Assembly: GCF_037392515.1 (NCBI RefSeq)
Contig: NC_090295.1
Coordinates: forward strand, 19,484,001 to 19,548,000
From: Haliotis asinina
Lineage: Eukaryota; Mollusca; Gastropoda; Lepetellida; Haliotidae
Direction of reading: 5' to 3'
DNA length: 64,000 nt
How positions within the stretch are numbered: the stretch's first letter is position 1; each line of letters begins with the position of its first letter. Shown here piece after piece: positions 44,807 through 55,330 of the stretch. Under the pieces are notes generated by a model. That model ran no database searches. It was not told where the DNA came from and was given only the letters and a program-made list of their open reading frames with translations. A program made the position numbers and the translations under genes.

Positions 44807-45479
44807 GGTTAGACACTGTCAGCACGATACTTCACAAATCCTAGAGTAATTGTGATATTTAAGCTGGTATCTACCATTAGCCTTTGGACCTACGTTCACT
44901 GAAAGGAGACGTTCAGCGAAATGAGTGTTTCAACAATCTTGTCAGTATGTACACACCTGTACGTCATGCCGTCTCCACTGTCATAGCATGTGGCTGGATT
45001 GCACGAACCGCACGTGCTCTGGGTCACATGACCGAACAATGCCCAAGCACCCCTTTAGACTTTCTGCTAGGCTCTTATGAAAATTAATAATATGAAAAGG
45101 CAAGTGAAATATACTTCTTGAAATTTGGCAACTTTTCAGAAAACAATTGAAATATAAATCTAAATGACAGAAAACTATATTTGGAAAAGAAAATTATGAA
45201 AGCAATTTCCAATTAGCACTGGAAACAAAATCTGCATTCGCACCCAAGATCATGGGTTTCTGTGAGGTCCCGGGGACGCAACTTGTACAGCTAAACTTTC
45301 GACGTTTGAGACGACTGTGACACCCACACCTCAAACGTGCAACACAAACAGATTGTGCTATGCCCGAGTCGACCTGGAGTGTTAACAATGTTCAAGTCTG
45401 ATTATCATCCACTCAGTGAAAGAACAAAACCACCTTGAACGTGTTATGTTTCCGACTGTTCGAACTCTCATGAATCATG

Positions 45480-46148
45480 TCCCGTGACGGTTATCCATGT
45501 TTGTCGTAAGAGGCGACTGACGGGATGACTTTAACTTTGGGGGAGAATTTCTTCGAGTGGTTTGTTTAGAAGTTGAATATGTCTTTTAATATTGTTAAGA
45601 TACAGTTAAAACAACGTGTTAAAACTGATCCTTGTCAGATGAGGAATATATATATTCTGGTGATATCACTTGACTAGAAAGAAACCTAATAGAGGATACG
45701 GGTGGAAGTCTTTCTGGTCAGGCTCGATGACTTGGTTGGCACACGTTGTCGGTTCCCAGTTGCGCAGTTCGGCGCTCATGTTGTTAATCACTGGATTGTC
45801 TGATCCAGACTCGGTTATTTACAGTGAGTAAATGAATTCAGTTTTACACCGCACTCAGTAACATGCCATCTCTATGGCTGTAAACAATCCAGTCTGGAAC
45901 AGACAATCCGGTGATCAGCAGCATGAGCATCGATGTGCACATTGGGAAACGATGACATGTGTCAATCTTGTCAACGAGCCTGACCACCCCATCCCGTCAG
46001 TCGCCTCTTACAACAAGCATAGTCGCCTTTTATGGCAAGCATCGATTGCTGAAGGCCTGCTCTACCACACGGGTCTATTAGTTACAGACCGCCGCCATAT
46101 AGCTGAAACGCTGCTGAAATTGACGTTAGACTAAACACATTCAGTCTT
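45480..46148. repeat. Nested family 2 copies
   Basis: A plus-strand copy (pieces at 45480-45530, 45715-45825 and 46076-46148) is interrupted by a nearly complete minus-strand copy (about 45826-46075). GGTTATTTACAG before and ATTAGTTACAG after the insert look like a target-site duplication. The outer copy is also split earlier by about 180 bases of unrelated sequence. Confidence 0.65.
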
Positions 46149-46160
46149 CGGAATCCTGGA

Positions 46161-46327
46161 GGTGGCGGGATAGCCTAGTGGTTGGAGTGTTCACTTGTCA
46201 CGCTGAAGACCCTGGTTCGATTCCCCACACGGATGCAGCGTGTGAAGCCAATTCCTGTGTCATCGCCATGATATTCCTGGAATGTTGCTAAAAGCGGCTT
46301 AAAATTAAAATCACTCACTCACTCACT
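46161..46327 (+). repeat. tRNA-derived SINE, family 1, full length
   Basis: GATAGCCTAGTGGTTGGAG head, CTGGTTCGATTCCCCACAC box, CATGATATTCCTGGAATGTT body and a TCACTCACTCACTCAC tail. Confidence 0.75.
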
Positions 46328-46779
46328 TTAGAATAATGAGTGTGCTAAAACAAAAAATGCTCCCAAATATATTTCCGGAATTCCTAGTCCGTGACCTTCC
46401 CCGGGGAGTCATAATTGCCAGCGTTATTTCATTGCACTAAATTTTAATTGTAAAGGATGAAGCAGCACAGTTATTGGGTTTATAAAGAACGTATGCACTG
46501 TGTGACATAACCACCTTTCGGTTCCATCTAATATTTTGCAACCAGGCGTGTCTGATAGTTCGTGTTATCAGCCTACTGGGATGATTAACACTCGTATCGA
46601 GCTTCATCTACCCTTAGCGAGTCCAGTCGCACGCAGTGCCACCTATTGTCAGAGGACACACCTTGGCCATGCACCTCGAGCTTGCGGGCATCTCGTTCAC
46701 CGCGTTGAAGATGACGACGACCCGACACATCTGTCAGCCCCGGTGTCAAAGTCTGGTCGATACCCGCTCGCACTGGACA

Positions 46780-46890
46780 TGTGCAGTCACCTATGCCGGT
46801 GCACTCACGGCGCACATGCGCAGTCACCTACACCGGTGCACTCACGCCGCACATGCGCAGTCACCTGTGGCGGTGCAGTCACCCCGGAAT
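46780..46890. repeat. Three tandem units of about 42 bases
   Basis: Units built on CGGTGCACTCACGCCGCACA and TGCGCAGTCACCT. They lie in an open frame (46536-47009) that has no other sign of being a gene. Confidence 0.6.
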
Positions 46891-47276
46891 GTGTGCATCC
46901 AGCTGTGGTGATGCGGGCAGCAATTGGTCGTGGATGCACTTGGAGCTCGGGTGGAACGCGTGTTGTGATTGAGGACGGTTCATTTTGCTTTTTAAGGCTA
47001 GGGAAATAAATGGGTGAGAAATATGCGAGTGAGTTTTATTTGACACCGGTTTGATCAGAGTCTTATGATTCTCTTTGAAATCGTTGAAAGAACACCACCT
47101 ACAAGACTTCAAATGTTTGGAAATGTTGGCACCAAATGCTGGAGCTTCTGCTCTTCATAAAGTTGAAATCGCCTTGAAAATCTAATGACTGTGAGAAAAG
47201 TCCATAGTGACACAAAAAAGAAAGTCTAACACAGAGAAATTCACCGCGTCGCAGAAACTTTGAAACACGAGACACG

Positions 47277-47513
47277 TGAAGGTCCGGGGTAGAATAGGCT
47301 ATTCTTGTCGTAAGAGGCGACTAACGGGTGGTCAGACTCGCTGACTTGGTTGGCACACGACATCGGTTCCCAGCTGCTCAGATCGATGCTCATGCTGTTG
47401 ATCACGGGATTATCTGGTCCAGACTCGATTATTTACTGACCGCCGCCCTATAGCTGGAATATTGCTGGCTGCGGCGTAAAACTAAATTGACTCACTCACT
47501 AACTCACTCATTG
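47277..47513 (+). repeat. SINE-like element, family 2
   Basis: From GTGAAGGTCCGGGGTAGAAT through TCTGGTCCAGACTCGATTAT to GGCGTAAAACTAAATTGACT and a CTCACTCAC tail. Confidence 0.75.
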
Positions 47514-47611
47514 AAACACGAATACGCTAAGAATGAAGGAAAGTCGGGTTAAACATGAAACTATGTGCACAGTCCTCTGAAACGTTTATAGCTGTGAATG
47601 CAGCATCTAAA

Positions 47612-47998
47612 ATGAAAAATCATTACCCATCATTATCATTATCATTATCATTACATAAAAATCATTACCCATCATTATCATTATCATTACATAAAAATCA
47701 TTACCCATCATTATCATTATCATTACATAAAAATCATTACCCATCATTATCATTATCATTATCATTACATAAAAATCATTACCCATCATTATCATTATCA
47801 TTATCATTACATAAAAATCATTACCCATCATTATCATTATCATTATCATTACATAAAAATCATTACCCATCATTATCATTATCATTATCATTACATAAAA
47901 ATCATTACCCATCATTATCATTATCATTATCATTACATAAAAATCATTACCCATCATTATCATTATCATTATCATTACATACAAATCATTACCCTTTG
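47612..47998 (+). repeat. Minisatellite of 36-42-base units with CATTAT runs
   Basis: Nine units, each ACATAAAAATCATTACCC followed by two to four CATTAT hexamers. Differences between units are almost only in hexamer number. Confidence 0.85.
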
Positions 47999-48339
47999 TA
48001 ATTTAGATAATGTCTGTGGTCTGGTTTCAAGCACAGTCCGTTTGAGTCAGAGATGGACGATGAATTTCAAATTTTATCATTGTATAAAACTGCCACAGAA
48101 ATATAAACAGTACATATATTTATCATTTACTAATACCCAACAGCTCTCGGATATCTGAACATTTTTTCCGGACTCCACCAAAACAAGTTCTTTAAGAACC
48201 TATCATCATTGAAAAGGCAAAAGTTGTTATTAGTCGCGGCTGGGTGAAACCGCAGAAACGGAACAGCCACTATAACGTCGTGCATGGGGTATACATGCCT
48301 GATGAGAAATGAAATTGAATGCTGACGTGAAACAGTTGA

Positions 48340-49230
48340 TGATTAAAATGTACGATTTTTCCCGTGCTGAAGCCGAAATGGGCAAACCATTTTATGCCAT
48401 GAATACATTCCGTAAGCGGGCATCAAAAGCCTTAGGAGTATCAGCAAGGGTACTGACAAGCAGGGTGATGCAAAGCAGGTAGGGGTCGTGTCAAAATCAC
48501 ACAAATTAAAACATTTGGACAACTATCAAAAGAACCTTGTAAGGCAGTCGATCAACAAGCTCTTTTCTGAAAATAAAATACAGGGTGAATTTTTTTTAAA
48601 AACTTTTGAATCAAGACAACCTCGGTGTATCAAAGTACACACACAGGCAACTCTTACACTCTTTCGGGTATTGTTGTCAGAAAATTTCGGGGGAGAATAG
48701 GTACTCTCTGAACGTCCTGATATCGTTAGCTTGAGAAATAATTTTCTCAGGGTAATAAAGAAGAACCGTGAGGAAGGGTTCGAGCCAGTGTACTTGGGTC
48801 AATGCCTCGTACACTGCCAGCAGTCAGTGAGTACCCGATGGGGGTGATAAGGGGCCACGTAGAAGCTGCCTCTAGGGAAAGGAGAGAGACTAATAATTCT
48901 CCATGCTGGTTTCTCCAACAAAGGCTTTCTCCCAGGCTGAGACTTGGTATTCAGGGCAAAGTCCAAGGATATAAGTGACTACCATTCCGAGATGAATGGT
49001 GCGGTTTTCTTCTATTGGGTTAAAAACTAGTTAGTACCAGTCCTACCAGAGAGGTCTTTTATCGTAATGGACAATGCCCCATACCATACAAGCAGGTATC
49101 CATTTCTGGGCTTAGACATTCGTTTAACCCTCGTCCACCGTCCCAAATTTGAGCTTTGATCAACCCTCCTAATTGATACACCTTCACAGCATCCGCCTGC
49201 AATTGGCTGCTTCAAGATTTCTCCTTATAT
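48340..49230 (+). pseudogene. Decayed mariner/IS630-like transposase
   Basis: Pieces in order resemble one DDE transposase: a helix-turn-helix-like start (FRKRASKALGVSARVLTSRV, near 48400-48470), a second N-terminal piece (KSHKLKHLDNYQKNLVRQSI, from 48495), EEGFEPVYLGQCLVH (where relatives have YLDETW, so the first catalytic Asp is Gly), SDYHSEMNGAVFFYWV (near 48975) and SFIVMDNAPYHTSRYP (near 49050), which carries the second catalytic Asp. At least one in-frame stop and several shifts separate them. A plain DNA transposon relic; termini were not located. Confidence 0.6.
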
Positions 49231-49845
49231 CAAGAATAGTAAAAGACTGTGTGTATATATATACATGTTGATAACATCACGAATAGTTCTGACATGGTCA
49301 AAACCCATGACACGACATGTGCCTCTTTTTGTGAATCTGTTCTTACATGCTCGATTCATCATAATGTTTTAAGTCTATTGACAAATGTACACGTGCAACG
49401 GCAACATAAATCCTTCTGCCTTAAACAAAGCTTGCGAATTTCACCAATAAGAAACTTTTAAGACCTTTTCAAAGTGACTGTCCAAAGCCTCCACAGGCAA
49501 AGACGAGAATGCCAAATATTTGGAGGTATAAACATGCATTTTACTGTCGTATACTGTGCATTCTTTTGACGTTTGATCCTAACCTTCTAACACCAACCTG
49601 TCTGATATACAGACACTATGTTCGACTACAATTTGCTGCACAACATCTCTCCTTCAATTTAGGGCAATTTAGGTAGTATATGGCTGTGTGTAGAAACACA
49701 TTGATAATATCACAAATGTTGCCAAGAATTAACCCATGTTTTATCATAAATTTGAATGTCAGTTTTAACTATGGTAACAGACTAATTGTTTCAATTGTTA
49801 TGCAACTAAATGAATTGATGAACTACGCTTGACAGTTGTCACCTG

Positions 49846-49853
49846 TATAAAAG
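49846..49853 (+). promoter_or_regulatory. TATA box of the upstream Gly-rich gene copy
   Basis: TATAAAAG lies 39-46 bases before the ATG at 49892. A six-codon upstream frame (ATG at 49870) ends just before the main start and could reduce its translation. Confidence 0.35.
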
Positions 49854-49891
49854 AACCACCATACAAATTATGGCAATGGCAAATCACTGAT

Positions 49892-50020
49892 ATGCCTCTT
49901 ATCTTTGCATCGTTCACACTTCTCTTTGGGTCGGCCTATGGTGGGCGTGGCGGCTGTGATGACGGAAGAGGAAGCGGTGGCAAGGGAGGTGACAAAGGAG
50001 ACGATGACACAACAGGTTGA
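49892..50020 (+). CDS. Small secreted Gly/Asp-rich protein, altered single-exon copy
   Basis: Predicted 42 residues: MPLIFASFTLLFGSA, a signal-peptide-like start, then YGGRGGCDDGRGSGGKGG and an acidic DKGDDDTTG end. It aligns with exon 2 of the gene at 52322. The acceptor there (TTGCAG|TG) is TTGCATCG here, so splicing at this point is lost. The ATG and first residues come from what is intron in the sister copy, and the frame stays open. The polyadenylation signal is AATAAG (50134) instead of AATAAA. It may be a pseudogene or a short intronless gene; the sequence alone cannot decide. Confidence 0.35.
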   Translation: MPLIFASFTLLFGSAYGGRGGCDDGRGSGGKGGDKGDDDTTG

Positions 50021-50564
50021 TGCCACAGTTAAAAAGAATTGCATCTCTTCATTCCCAAACCTCTCTTGGACATTGGACAGCATTGCTGCTTTCCGAACCA
50101 ACTTGTACATTGTCAGACCTTCAGTAATTGGAAAATAAGACGATGAAAAATAACCTTTCCCTTTCTTCTATTTTATATCACTGATTGATTACTTGCTGGT
50201 TGACAAAGTAAAACATATGTTAACACATGGATTATCCATTGTCTACGATAAGGGATCCAATAGCAACATGTAACGAGAAACCTCATTTTTTTACGAATAC
50301 TGTGAGGAAAAAACTTATGTTCAAAGTTAAACCATTGATCACCATCTTTCTGAAGTATTTTCACCTGCTAATGCTGTTCGTATCTTCGCTAAAAGTAGAC
50401 ACCAAAACACTATTTCATGGCATTGCATACATTTATCCAAAAGACAAAATGCACAACTTCTGCATAGTACGAAGGTAATTTGGATGATATGTAAGTGACC
50501 TGGTTCCGCTTACAAATGTATTTGTTCTGTTTACAGTTAAGCCTCACATTACAAATTTGGTCAT

Positions 50565-51180
50565 CTGGAACAACAGGATCAATTGGAGACCATTGGGACC
50601 ATTGGATTACCTGGGGGAATTTGGGTACTGCAACAACAGGGAGAGTTGGTACAACAGGGTTACCTGGAGGAATTTGGGTACTGCAACAACAGGGACAGTT
50701 GGTACCATTGGGTTACCTGGAGGAATTGGGGTACTGCAACAGCAGGGACACTTGGAGACCATTGAGGTACCTGGAGGAAATGGGTACTGCAACAACAGGG
50801 ACAATTGAGTCAATTGGAACAATTGGGACTATTGATTTATTAGGACAAATAGGATAACTGGGATAAAGAGGACGATTGGTTTGTTTGGAACAATCGTGTC
50901 AACTGGATCAGTCAGAACAATTGAGACCATTGAATTACTGGGAAATTCGGGCCAACAGGCACAACTGAGACTATCGGCTATCTTTGACAATTGGGTCAAC
51001 TGGAACAACCTGAACAATTCAGACCATCGTATTGTCTGGGACAGTTGGGACAACCTTGGACAATTGGGACAACTAGGATGATAGGGACAATCGTGTTATT
51101 AAGGACAACTGGAACAACTGAGACAATTAGGTTATCTGAGAGGTTTGGGACTAATGGGACAGCGGAAACAACTTGGACAT
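50565..51180 (+). repeat. 9-base-periodic repeat block, copy A
   Basis: Units such as GGGACAATT, GGAACAACT and GAGACCATT continue in a 9-base register. Near 50620-50790 six of them form a 54-base unit (GGTACTGCAACAACAGGGAC and GGGTTACCTGGAGGAATT) repeated about three times. Some frames read Gly-X-Y-like (GTVGTIGLPGGIG), but the register is lost within each frame. Confidence 0.65.
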
Positions 51181-51182
51181 TT

Positions 51183-51222
51183 TGAGTGAGTTTAGTTTTA
51201 TGCCACACTCAGCAATATTCGT
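51183..51222 (-). repeat. Family 2 tail fragment
   Basis: GTGAGTTTAGTTTTATGCCA and CACTCAGCAATATTCG only; inserted at the end of the 9-base repeat block. Confidence 0.5.
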
Positions 51223-52054
51223 TAATAATAATTATGTTGTTGTTTCCAAAAACGTAGATGTGGGGTATTTCCACAGCAATGAGTTATTACAATTAATCCA
51301 ACAATATCAAGATAGTAGTGACTTTTACGCCACTGTGCACACACTTGGTCAAGCTTGGGGTTTCATCAAACCTCCCTAATGAAACGTAATGTGTTCCTCT
51401 AACAATTACCTGTCCTTCCATTTAGCCCAGTTTAGGAATCCTATATAGCTGTGTGTAGAAACACAATATAAACAAACACTGAACATGGTCAAAAGCAATG
51501 ACAAACTGCATATACTGCCTGAAATGAAACTCTCCTGACTTACTCCATTAACCTCCACATAACAGCTACATGCTCTATGCCGTTATTCAAATGTACAACA
51601 CCGTCAGCACTTGTGTTTGATAAAGTAAACAATCCACTTAATACGCAGCACGACATTAAGACAATAAAAAGTCTACGCCAAGTAACCAGTATCAGCACAT
51701 CGCAGATCCTCACTGATGTGTCCTTATTGTCAGATCAGGTTAGATAACCTTCAGTCCAATCCATTTTACAGCTACTGTTGGGACCTGATTGGATGATTCA
51801 ATATATCTTGAAGGCGATTCAACAATGTAAGAACGCGGGGATTCCAAGTTAAGTCACAGATACACAGCATGCCTTCATAACCAAGCAGAAAGATGGACAT
51901 GACATGACAAGTGAGAAACTTCAAAGAGACATTATGTAATATAATGGTATTTCGGAGCAAAAACTGGGGGAAACGGTGCAAAAGGAGGATGCAGTGTCAT
52001 GCCTCATCCAGTGTTAGTATTGATATCACGTGTTTTGATTTCCTGTTTCATATG

Positions 52055-52063
52055 TATATAAAG
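52055..52063 (+). promoter_or_regulatory. TATA box of the Gly/Lys-rich gene
   Basis: TATATAAAG lies 66 bases before the ATG at 52129, which would give a 5' UTR of roughly 40 bases. Confidence 0.5.
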
Positions 52064-52128
52064 AACTATGAGCTGCCGCATGTCATCCACAACGTTTGGT
52101 CTAAAGGTGGTGAGGCGTTCACTTCAAG

Positions 52129-52614
52129 ATGCAGATATTTAAAGTTGCTCTCGTAGTAGGGTTGGGTGAGTTCCTAACTTAACATCGTCATTCTGACTGT
52201 TTAATCAGAAACTAGAGTTAAATGCAGTTTTGAGCTATGCTTGGCAATTGTTTGATGTTTTAAGACATCAGCATGCAATGGCTTGTAATGTCAAACCACT
52301 GACATGCTGTTTCTCTTGCAGTGTTTACACTTCTGTTTGGGTCAGCCTGTGGTGGGCGTGACGGTGGTGGCGGCAAAGGAGGTGGTGGCAAAGCAGTCGG
52401 CAAAGGTGGCAAAGGAGGCGGTGGCAAAGCAGTCGGCAAAGGTGGCAAAGAAGGCGGTGGCAAAGCAGTCGGCAAAGGTGGCAAAGGAGGTGGTGGAAAA
52501 GGAAACGGGGGCAAGGGAGGTGGCAAGATAGGCGGTGGTAAAGGCGGATTTAGCAACGGGGGTGGCGGTGGCAAAGACGGATTGGGCAAAGGAGGAGGTG
52601 GCAAAAGAGGGTGA
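52129..52614 (+). CDS. Secreted Gly/Lys-rich repeat protein (two exons)
   Basis: Exon 1 is 52129-52165 (MQIFKVALVVGL plus one base, donor G|GTGAGT, phase 1). Exon 2 is 52322-52614 (acceptor TCTCTTGCAG). The join gives a classic signal peptide: a short basic start, a hydrophobic core and a likely cut after LLFGSA. The mature chain of about 88 residues starts CGGRDGGGGKGGGGKAVGKG and is built almost only of Gly and Lys, with three GGGGKAVGKGGK-type repeats, a single Cys and a C-terminal KRG. A very basic, unstructured secreted product is expected. Similar composition occurs in mollusc shell-matrix, mucus and adhesive proteins; that role is inferred. TATA box, donor, acceptor and polyadenylation signal are all in place. 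Total 109 residues. Confidence 0.72.
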
Positions 52615-52736
52615 CAAACCGGTTAAAAGACATTGCATCTCTGCATTCATAAAATACTGATGGACATTGAACAGCATTACTGGAACTGTGACCCTGCAGG
52701 TTACCGAACCACCTTGTCAGCCTTCAGAAACTGCAA

Positions 52737-52742
52737 AATAAA
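52737..52742 (+). terminator. Polyadenylation signal of the Gly/Lys-rich gene
   Basis: AATAAA 123 bases after the stop; the surrounding sequence matches the AATAAG site of the upstream copy. Confidence 0.6.
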
Positions 52743-53109
52743 TCGATGAAATATAACCTTTCTCTTCCTTTTATTTTATATCGCTGGCTGATTACTTCCT
52801 GGTTGACATGCTAACCCATGTGTTATCCATTTTCTAAGCTGAAGGGCTCGAACATGAACACGTAATATGTGCTCTGAGAAAAAGGCTGGGGTTAATGCCA
52901 CACCATTGGTCACCATTTTTCTGAAGGATTTTCAGCTGCTTGTGATATTGGTATCTCCGCCAAAAAATAAACACCAAATTACCTATTTTCAGCATTTGAA
53001 TCCCTTATCTCAAAGACAAAATTAACAATTTCTGTATCGTGAGGAAGATAATTTGGATAATATGCCACTGGTTCGGTTCTGTCAACAAATATAGCCAATT
53101 TGCTATTAT

Positions 53110-53560
53110 GTCTCCACTTATGCAGCTGGGACAACAGGTACAATTGAAACCACTGGCTTACTTGGGACAGTTGAGCAACTGGAACAAGCGGTACAATTGA
53201 GAGTAATTTGGGACAACTGAGTCAACTGGCTTACATGGGACAGTTGGGCAACTGGAACAAGCGGTACAGTTGAGAGTAATTTGGGACAACTGAATCAACT
53301 GGATCAACTGGAAGAAATGAGACTATCCAGTTATCTGGGACGAAACACCCGGAACTATTGAGACCACTGATGAGGAGTTATTTTGGGACAATTGAGTCAA
53401 CTGTAACAAGTGAGGTTGTCTTATTTGACACTTTGGGACACGTGGAACAACGGGAACAAGTAAGGCCATCGTGGTATCTAGGACAATCGGAACAGCTTCG
53501 ACAATCTGAACAAAAGAAAAACTATGACAATCACATGGAGCATAGAAATACAAATTCAGT
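53110..53560 (+). repeat. 9-base-periodic repeat block, copy B
   Basis: GGGACAGTT, GGAACAAGC and similar units in a 9-base register. A 72-base higher unit containing GGAACAAGCGGTACA and GAGAGTAATTTGGGACAACT occurs twice in tandem. Confidence 0.65.
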
Positions 53561-53712
53561 TTTTGAAGTACTGACCCATGTGTTCCGATTGGTGACCAAA
53601 TGGTATTTGTCTGTTCTATCCCAAGTACAAAATATGTGATTTGGATCTCTTGAAATGTATATTAATTTATACCACGTCGTGCGTCTATATTCACAGGAAA
53701 TGTATTACGTAT

Positions 53713-53886
53713 ACAGTGGAAGCTGCCTAAACCGGCATCTGTCTAATCCAGCAAGCTGTCAATATTGGCATAAAGTCTGAGTCCCATCCGTGGCTTGTAT
53801 ATTTATCATCAGCTCTACAATTCAGTACATTGTCTAAACCGGATTAATTCTTTAGTCCCAATGAGTGCCGCTTTAGACAGCTTCAG
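53713..53886. mobile_element. Pogo-like MITE
   Basis: Left end TA|CAGTGGAAGCTGCCTAAACC and right end GCCGCTTTAGACAGCTTCAG form imperfect inverted termini about 170 bases apart. A second copy, without its right end, is at 25203-25352. TA target and CAGT start are typical of Tc1/mariner-pogo elements. No coding capacity. Confidence 0.55.
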
Positions 53887-54464
53887 CTGATAAATGTGCA
53901 ACCTGCAACTGCAAAGTACCTGTTGTGTGTCTGAAAGCAGCCAGTGTATTTCCTAGGTATACGAAGCTTTTGGTGCCCCTTAAAGTTTCTGTCACAAGCC
54001 TTCATAGGCAAGGATGAGCATGCTAAATATTTGCAACGCTGTACATGCGTTTTACTCTCGCCTTCTGGGCACACTTTAGAGGCTTGATCAAACCTCGTTA
54101 CTAACACATGTCTACCCGCAGTTTGCTGCTGACGCATCTCTCCTTCCATTTATAGCACTTTAGGTAGTGTAAATAGCTGTATATGTGTGAATTTGATTGA
54201 TAATATCACAAATCGTGCCCCTCCTGATAATTTTAACCTACCACCTAACATGGTCACAATCCATGACAAACATCATGAACTGCTTTGAGCGAATCTGTTC
54301 TTTACTGACATGCTCGATTAACTCCATTAAATAGTTTTGCTTGATAAATAATCAGTCCACTCTATGCAAAGCTTGACATTACGACAATAAAATGTCTACT
54401 CCATGTCACCAGTATCGGCCCATCGTTGATGTTTGCTAGTTGTCACTTCAGTTTATGTAGTCAG

Positions 54465-54760
54465 ATAACTGGAACAACCGGAACTATTGAGACAATCAGG
54501 TTATCTGAGACATTGGGGACAACTGAAAAAAAAAACGAAACATTTGAGACAATCAGGTTATCTGAGACATTGGAGACAACTGGAACATTCGGAACATTTG
54601 AGACAATCAGTTTATAGGAGACATTGGAGACAACTGGAATAGCCGGAACAATTGAGACAATCAGTTTATCTGAGACACTGGAGAAAACTTGAAAAACTAG
54701 GGCAATCGAAGCAACTTGGAGAATCAGGACAATAGAGACAACCATAACAGTCGCATGGAG
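54465..54760 (+). repeat. 9-base-periodic repeat block, copy C
   Basis: GGAACAACC, GGAACTATT and GAGACAATC units. A segment with GAGACAATCAGGTTATCTGA recurs about four times at roughly 60-70-base spacing. Confidence 0.65.
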
Positions 54761-54884
54761 CGGAGAGAAACTACCCCCTGTAAAAGTGCATTTCGCAGGG
54801 TTTGGCCCATGTTAAATAATACAGCATACACCTGCACTTGGAGAATGCGGATAGGGGACAAGGTGGCATTTTTCGGTTCTGATT

Positions 54885-54975
54885 AGAACTCATGCCACCG
54901 ACAAAGTGCACATATATGTAGGGAATCGAACCCGGGCCTTCGGTGTGACGGGCGGTCGCTTCCCCACCGCCCCAT
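54885..54975 (-). repeat. tRNA-derived SINE head, family 1
   Basis: Complement of the boxes: GGGAATCGAACCCGGGCCTT and CGCTTCCCCACCGCCCCA. Body truncated. Confidence 0.6.
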
Positions 54976-55154
54976 AATGATGAAAGTAATAAAACAAATG
55001 CAGCCAACGTCGTATAAAAGTCCTTTCTTCTCTAGGGTTCAAACAATTTGCAGGTTTGGCAGTCATTCGGCAGTTCTGTGCGGGCCGTACATCCATTGTA
55101 ATCAATCTCTAACAACAACGACAAACAAACAAAATACATGCACTACCTATTGGA

Positions 55155-55330
55155 GTGAGTGAGTGGGTCTTGGTTTACGTCGTTTTCAACAATATTCCAC
55201 TTATATCATCACCATTAATATCATCACGGGCCACCAGAAATGGCGTCACACATTGTACCCATGCTGTCAATCGAAACCAGGTCTTTGGCGTGACGAGCCA
55301 ACACTTTAACCACTTGGCTACTCCACCACA
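55155..55330 (-). repeat. tRNA-derived SINE, family 1
   Basis: GTGAGTGAGTGGGTCTTGGT tail complement, CCACCAGAAATGGCG body, CACTTTAACCACTTGGCTAC head. Confidence 0.65.

Larger units (their letters stand above)
49490..54765 (+). repeat. Tandem segmental duplication, three partial copies
   Basis: Copy A spans about 49490-51180, copy B about 51380-53560 and copy C about 53990-54765. They share a 5' flank (GCTGTGTGTAGAAACAC in A and B; ACATGGTCA...ATGACAAA in B and C), the gene with its 3' UTR (A and B), a shared stretch after the gene (CCATTGATCACCATCTTTCT in A, CCATTGGTCACCATTTTTCT in B) and a block of 9-base repeats. Copy C lacks the gene. The A-to-B offset at the gene is about 2.4 kb. Confidence 0.7.

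Noticed and set aside
46536-47009. 157-codon frame
   Set aside because: Contains three tandem units and shows no homology, promoter or splice evidence.
47555-48001. 148- and 125-codon frames at the CATTAT repeat
   Set aside because: Product of repeat units divisible by three.
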